Part shown: piece after piece, positions 60,102 through 64,000 of the stretch
Layout of the letters: the number at the start of each line of letters is the position of its first letter
Numbering within the stretch: the first letter of the stretch is position 1
Origin: Chitinophaga sancti
GTDB lineage: Bacteria > Bacteroidota > Bacteroidia > Chitinophagales > Chitinophagaceae
NCBI RefSeq assembly: GCF_034087045.1
Contig: NZ_CP139247.1
Span: 7,218,001 to 7,282,000 of the forward strand
DNA: 64,000 nt
Direction: 5' to 3'
Made by a program: the position numbers and the translations under genes
The notes under the pieces: generated by a model
The model's database searches: none
What the model saw: only the letters and a program-made list of their open reading frames with translations
Told to the model about the DNA's origin: nothing

Positions 60102-63100
60102 ATGAAATTTCTATTCTTCTCCTGTGCCTGCATGGCAGGCCTGCTATTCAGTACATGCCTCCAGGCACAGAACGTGACGCTACATTTACATCAGACTACG
60201 CTGCCTAAAGTAATTAATGAGGTTTCCAGGCAAACCGGTTATACGTTTGTCTATGATCCACACGAAATGGATAAGAAAATTTTCGACATAGATATTAACG
60301 ATACACCCTTGTACGGCGTTCTCCAGTATTGTCAAAAGTTTATTCCTATTCAATACAAAATCATAGACAAAAATGTGGTGATAAAACTTACGACTCCTCC
60401 ACCGGGGCAAAAGTTTACCTTCTCCGCACTTATTACCGACGAGGATGATCAACCCATACCAGAAGTATTTGTTTATATACCCCGACTGCAGAAGTTTTTA
60501 ATGGCTGACAAACAGGGGAATATTACGATACCTGATATGGAAGCCGGTGACTCCATACAATTGAACTATATGGGATACGATCAGTTGATCGCCGTTATCA
60601 GTCAGCCTGAAATGAAGTTTAAAATGTCTACTGCCGATAATGCACTGGACGAAGTAGTCGTTCTTGCTTACGGCCAAACAGTTAACAAACGGCTGAATAC
60701 GGGTGCCAGCGTTAAAATTACCGCAAAAGACATTGAAAAAACGGCTACCATGGACCCACTACAGGCACTTGCTGGCCGGGTACCCGGATTAGTAGTGACT
60801 CCCAGTAGCGGGCTGGCAGGTGCTTATTCCAGTATCAACATCCGTGGTGTGAATTCGATGGGACTTACCAATAATGGGACTTACAGCGTGACTGCTCCAT
60901 TATTTATTGTTGACGGCATTCCGTTTAATAACAATACCCTTTCCAACATTTCCACTGCCACCTATAGTGAAAGCCCTTTTAAATCTATTGATCCCTCTTC
61001 AATCGAAAGCATACAGGTTTTAAAGGATGCAGATGCCACTGCTATATATGGCGCAAGAGGAGCCAATGGCGTCATTCTGATTACCACTAAAAAAAATACC
61101 GGAAGCGGTCTGCAATTTTCGCTGGATGCTTCCACTACCGTGCAGAGAATACCCAAACATGTACCCATGCTTGACATTACACAATACAGGGCGATGCGCA
61201 GACAAGGCTTTGCCAATGATGGCGTGGATATAGACAGTACAAATGCTCCCGACCTGGTACTGTGGGATTCTACCATCAATCATGACTGGCAAAAAGAATA
61301 TTTTAACAAAGCAGCCCTTATGCATAATGTTCAGTTTTCTGTAAGTGCTGGCGGTAACTACAACAGTTTCCGGCTGGCTGCAGGGTATGGCTCACAATCT
61401 ACCATCTATAATAGCCGTTCAGGGCTTCGCAAAGGGAATTTTTCTTTCTCCGGAAGTCATACCTCAAAAGATGGAAAACTGCAGTCCAATGTGGTTCTTG
61501 GCTACTCAACGGACCACAACGATGTAATTCCCATGTCACTAACCAGCTTCATCTCATTACCTCCCAATTTCAGTCTATACAATGCTGATGGTAGCCTTAA
61601 CTGGTCGTTGGCTAATACTGTCGCAAACCCCATCGCCGCTCAACTAAGTACCTTTTACAATCAAACCCGGTCATTCACCAGCAGCGTCAATGCCAGCTAC
61701 CTGCTTGGTAAAGGTTGGGAAGCTAAGATAACTGCCGGCTATAATCACATGCAGCTAAATGAATTTGGGAAAAACCCACTGGCAGCACAACCTCCCGGCA
61801 ACGGTGCACTGGCGAATGCACAAAAAGGGAATAACGTAACCTACACGCTCAATATTGAACCTCAGTTAACATATAACTTCACCAGCGGCAAAAACCATGT
61901 GGATGTTTTACTGGGAGGAACTTACATGAGAACCCTTCACGAATCGAAGTCACAATATGCAACCGGGTTCACAAAGGATGATGAGCTGACCGATTTTTCA
62001 AAAGCCCAGGCAGTCAACTATTACTACGCAGAAGGCACCTATAAATTCCTGAGCGGTTTTACACGCGTCTCCTATAACTATGACGAGAAATATGTCCTGA
62101 ACCTCACCGGGCGCAGAGATGGTTCATCCCGCTTTGGACCAGGTAGAAAGTATGGCAACTTCGGTTCCGTCGGCGCTGCCTGGAACTTCTCATCAGAACA
62201 TTTCTTTCAATGGATGAAACCAGCGATCAGTTTTGCAAAACTGAGAGCCAGCTACGGTATAACCGGTAGTGATGCAATTGGCGATTATCAATATTTTGTC
62301 AATTACGTCCTTTCACAAACACCCTACGAAAATGTTCAGGGTTATCATGCTAATAATCTCTTCAATGATAAATACCAGTGGGAGACCACCCGTAAAATTG
62401 ATATAGGATTAGAGCTGGGTGCCTGGAAAGATAGAATCATGCTGACAGTAGATTACTTCCGCAATAGGTCAGGTAATCAACTGGTAGCATATACACTCCC
62501 TTCATTTGTCGGCAACGACAATGTGGCTGCCAATTTAAATGCCCTTATTGAAAATTCAGGTGTTGAAATGACCTTCCAGATAGATCCAGTAAAGAAGAAA
62601 AATTTTAGCTGGACCAGTAGTTTCAATATATCTTTTGCACGGAATAAACTCGTTGCTTTCCCAGGGCTTGAAAACTCACCTTATCGTTCACAGTTTTTTC
62701 TCAATAAATCTATCTCACCCATCCTCGGTTACAAGAATGCCGTCGTAAATCCTGCAGATGGGACGGTAACTGTAGACGATGTCAATAAAGATGGCGTTAT
62801 TTCACCTGATTATGATTATACCTATCTGGGGTCCTCCCTACCCCATTATACAGGAGGAATAGATAACAGGTTTACTTACAAAAACTTTACACTGGACGTT
62901 TTTCTAAGCTTTAAAAACCAGGATTATTCACAGTTTTATGAATTCAAACCCGGCTCCATCTACAACCAGCCTGCGATCGTATACGGCAATGTATGGGAGC
63001 AACCGGGAGATGTAAAAAAATTCCCGAAAGCATCTGCAGCGGGGAACAATGACGGTAGCTTCTACTATTATAACAACTCCCTTGCGGCCTACTACGCTCG

Positions 63101-63305
63101 CAGTTTCCTGCGCGTATCAAGCGTTTCGGCCAACTACCAGCTGCCCGAAAAATGGTTCAAAAAAATACACATTACCCGGTTAAATATTTATGCATTAGTG
63201 AACAACCTCTGGACATTTACATCCAACCCCGGCTTCGACCCGGAAACAGGTATGAAAATGCCGAATTTAAGAGCATTCACTTTAGGTATCAGGTCTGCAT
63301 TTTAA
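60102..63305 (+). CDS. SusC/RagA-family TonB-dependent receptor with N-terminal STN signalling domain
   Basis: 1067 residues. Signal peptide to about 22 (MAGLLFSTCLQAQ), STN domain at about 24-97 (LHLHQTTLPKVINEVSRQTG), CarboxypepD_reg-like domain at about 105-177, TonB-box region LDEVVVLAYGQ at 182-191, plug (DIEKTATMDPLQALAGRVPG, INIRGVNS, ADATAIYGARGANGVILITT) and a C-terminal beta-barrel ending in RAFTLGIRSAF. It forms an outer-membrane importer with SusD, energised by TonB/ExbBD. The STN domain, together with the upstream FecI/FecR pair, indicates substrate-induced signalling. The substrate (glycan, peptide or other) cannot be told; no degradative enzyme is in view. Confidence 0.95.
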   Translation: MKFLFFSCACMAGLLFSTCLQAQNVTLHLHQTTLPKVINEVSRQTGYTFVYDPHEMDKKIFDIDINDTPLYGVLQYCQKFIPIQYKIIDKNVVIKLTTPPPGQKFTFSALITDEDDQPIPEVFVYIPRLQKFLMADKQGNITIPDMEAGDSIQLNYMGYDQLIAVISQPEMKFKMSTADNALDEVVVLAYGQTVNKRLNTGASVKITAKDIEKTATMDPLQALAGRVPGLVVTPSSGLAGAYSSINIRGVNSMGLTNNGTYSVTAPLFIVDGIPFNNNTLSNISTATYSESPFKSIDPSSIESIQVLKDADATAIYGARGANGVILITTKKNTGSGLQFSLDASTTVQRIPKHVPMLDITQYRAMRRQGFANDGVDIDSTNAPDLVLWDSTINHDWQKEYFNKAALMHNVQFSVSAGGNYNSFRLAAGYGSQSTIYNSRSGLRKGNFSFSGSHTSKDGKLQSNVVLGYSTDHNDVIPMSLTSFISLPPNFSLYNADGSLNWSLANTVANPIAAQLSTFYNQTRSFTSSVNASYLLGKGWEAKITAGYNHMQLNEFGKNPLAAQPPGNGALANAQKGNNVTYTLNIEPQLTYNFTSGKNHVDVLLGGTYMRTLHESKSQYATGFTKDDELTDFSKAQAVNYYYAEGTYKFLSGFTRVSYNYDEKYVLNLTGRRDGSSRFGPGRKYGNFGSVGAAWNFSSEHFFQWMKPAISFAKLRASYGITGSDAIGDYQYFVNYVLSQTPYENVQGYHANNLFNDKYQWETTRKIDIGLELGAWKDRIMLTVDYFRNRSGNQLVAYTLPSFVGNDNVAANLNALIENSGVEMTFQIDPVKKKNFSWTSSFNISFARNKLVAFPGLENSPYRSQFFLNKSISPILGYKNAVVNPADGTVTVDDVNKDGVISPDYDYTYLGSSLPHYTGGIDNRFTYKNFTLDVFLSFKNQDYSQFYEFKPGSIYNQPAIVYGNVWEQPGDVKKFPKASAAGNNDGSFYYYNNSLAAYYARSFLRVSSVSANYQLPEKWFKKIHITRLNIYALVNNLWTFTSNPGFDPETGMKMPNLRAFTLGIRSAF

Positions 63306-63318
63306 ACCAGTAGTCATT

Positions 63319-64000
63319 ATGAAAAATAATCGCATTCATCATATTCTTTTGTCTTTTCTTCCATTGTTAGTCGTGTCATGGATTATCACCTCATGCAACA
63401 AAGCACTGGAGGTAACACCCAAATATATTCTCAATGAAGAGAAAGCATTTTCAAACGACTCGCTGGCAGCATTACAGCTGGCAGGAATTTACGGTGAGTT
63501 TGCAAATAGCGGCACCCTCTCTTATGGTATACACCTGGATCTATCTTACATCAGTGATGATATGGAACCTTTGAGCTACCAGGCAGTTTCCGGTTCCGCT
63601 GGTTACGTGCTTTACAACTATCAGCTTCGTCCCATAGACGCACCGACCAACGATTACTGGACTAACTTCTACAGGTATATTTATTACGCGAACAGTATTA
63701 TAGCGGGTGTAGATGCCTCTACCGGAATGTCTGCCAGCTATAAAAAACAATGTAAAGGAGAAGCACTGGCATGGCGCGCTTTCTTCTATTATTACCTCGC
63801 GGCTTTCTATGGTCCATTGCCTTACGTTACTGATGGGAATTATGCCGTCACCAGTCATTATACAAGAACAGGCACCGATAGCATCCTTACTTATTGTATG
63901 ACAGACCTGAAACTGGCAGATTCTCTGGTATCTGAAGATTACCCAACAACAGGACGCTTCCATTTTAACCGCGCCGCCGTAAATGCCCTTATGGCAAGGG
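63319..64000 (+). CDS. RagB/SusD-family nutrient-binding lipoprotein (3' end outside window)
   Basis: 227 codons are visible, with no stop before the right edge. I translated it directly: the N-terminus ends LPLLVVSWIITSC, a lipoprotein signal with the acceptor cysteine at about 26, followed by NKALEVTPK. The tetratricopeptide-like helices of SusD are seen (LAWRAFFYYYLAAFYGPLPY, with the usual YY-L-FYG-P-Y pattern). It caps the SusC barrel on the cell surface and binds the substrate. It starts 13 bp after the SusC stop. Confidence 0.92.
   Translation, partial: MKNNRIHHILLSFLPLLVVSWIITSCNKALEVTPKYILNEEKAFSNDSLAALQLAGIYGEFANSGTLSYGIHLDLSYISDDMEPLSYQAVSGSAGYVLYNYQLRPIDAPTNDYWTNFYRYIYYANSIIAGVDASTGMSASYKKQCKGEALAWRAFFYYYLAAFYGPLPYVTDGNYAVTSHYTRTGTDSILTYCMTDLKLADSLVSEDYPTTGRFHFNRAAVNALMAR

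Overview
The window looks like core chromosome of an aerobic member of the Bacteroidota, most likely family Chitinophagaceae (Chitinophaga-like). The evidence is indirect but consistent. Many genes are preceded by the Bacteroidota -7 promoter element TAnnTTTG, and Shine-Dalgarno sequences are scarce. There is a FecI/FecR/SusC/SusD outer-membrane uptake locus, a BlaI/M56/TonB module and an OxyR of the two-cysteine type. The heme pathway uses the oxygen-dependent enzymes HemF and HemG(HemY type). No rRNA, tRNA, prophage, insertion sequence or CRISPR array is visible.

Layout. 1-9.8 kb: the end of a Gfo/Idh/MocA oxidoreductase, an Mrp ATPase, a 3-hydroxyacyl-CoA dehydrogenase, YigZ, a secreted protein with a duplicated domain, a divergent ribD/prmC pair around a triplicated promoter segment, and exbD/exbB. 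9.8-17.3 kb: a minisatellite, pepT, a cobalamin riboswitch driving metE (B12-independent methionine synthase), a CWC mini-protein, an FKBP isomerase, and a NamZ-like DUF1343 protein overlapping fmt. 17.4-23.4 kb: a LysM protein, an RsmF-like methyltransferase, an 8 x 55-bp tandem array, and the three-gene proton-translocating transhydrogenase pntA1-pntA2-pntB. 23.5-33.3 kb: a compact heme biosynthesis cluster, hemG-hemH leftward and hemA-hemC-hemD-hemE-hemF-hemB-hemL rightward. This is the full route from glutamyl-tRNA to protoheme, apart from the tRNA synthetase.

33.3-48.5 kb: an esterase-like hydrolase, a glycosyltransferase/methyltransferase pair, a secreted helical protein, oxyR, an M48 lipoprotein protease, plsY, prmA, a NIPSNAP protein, rpsO-pnp, ftsE and a BlaI/M56/TonB operon. 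48.6-58 kb: purM and ribF (divergent), holA with a DnaQ-fold exonuclease, a coiled-coil membrane protein, an orphan response regulator, an ABC-F ATPase, a beta carbonic anhydrase and murI. 58.2-64 kb: an ECF sigma factor, a FecR anti-sigma factor, an STN-domain SusC and the start of its SusD partner. The STN domain implies that substrate binding at the outer membrane is signalled back to the sigma factor.

No new multi-gene system of the defence or mobile-element kind is evident. The unusual features are at the DNA level. (i) Tandem duplication is very frequent, inside genes (ribD, metE), in promoters (ribD/prmC), in intergenic arrays, and across stop codons at gene 3' ends. (ii) Very long perfect hairpins share a core sequence at several gene ends. 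(iii) Several genes have a -7 promoter element ending only 3-5 bases before the start codon, which suggests leaderless mRNAs. At protein level the most notable items are an RG-rich tail on PNPase, an ABC-F protein with a degenerate second Walker A motif, an Mrp protein without the CxxC motif, and an M56 protease fused to a TonB C-terminal domain. All names come from reading motifs by eye; no database search was run.
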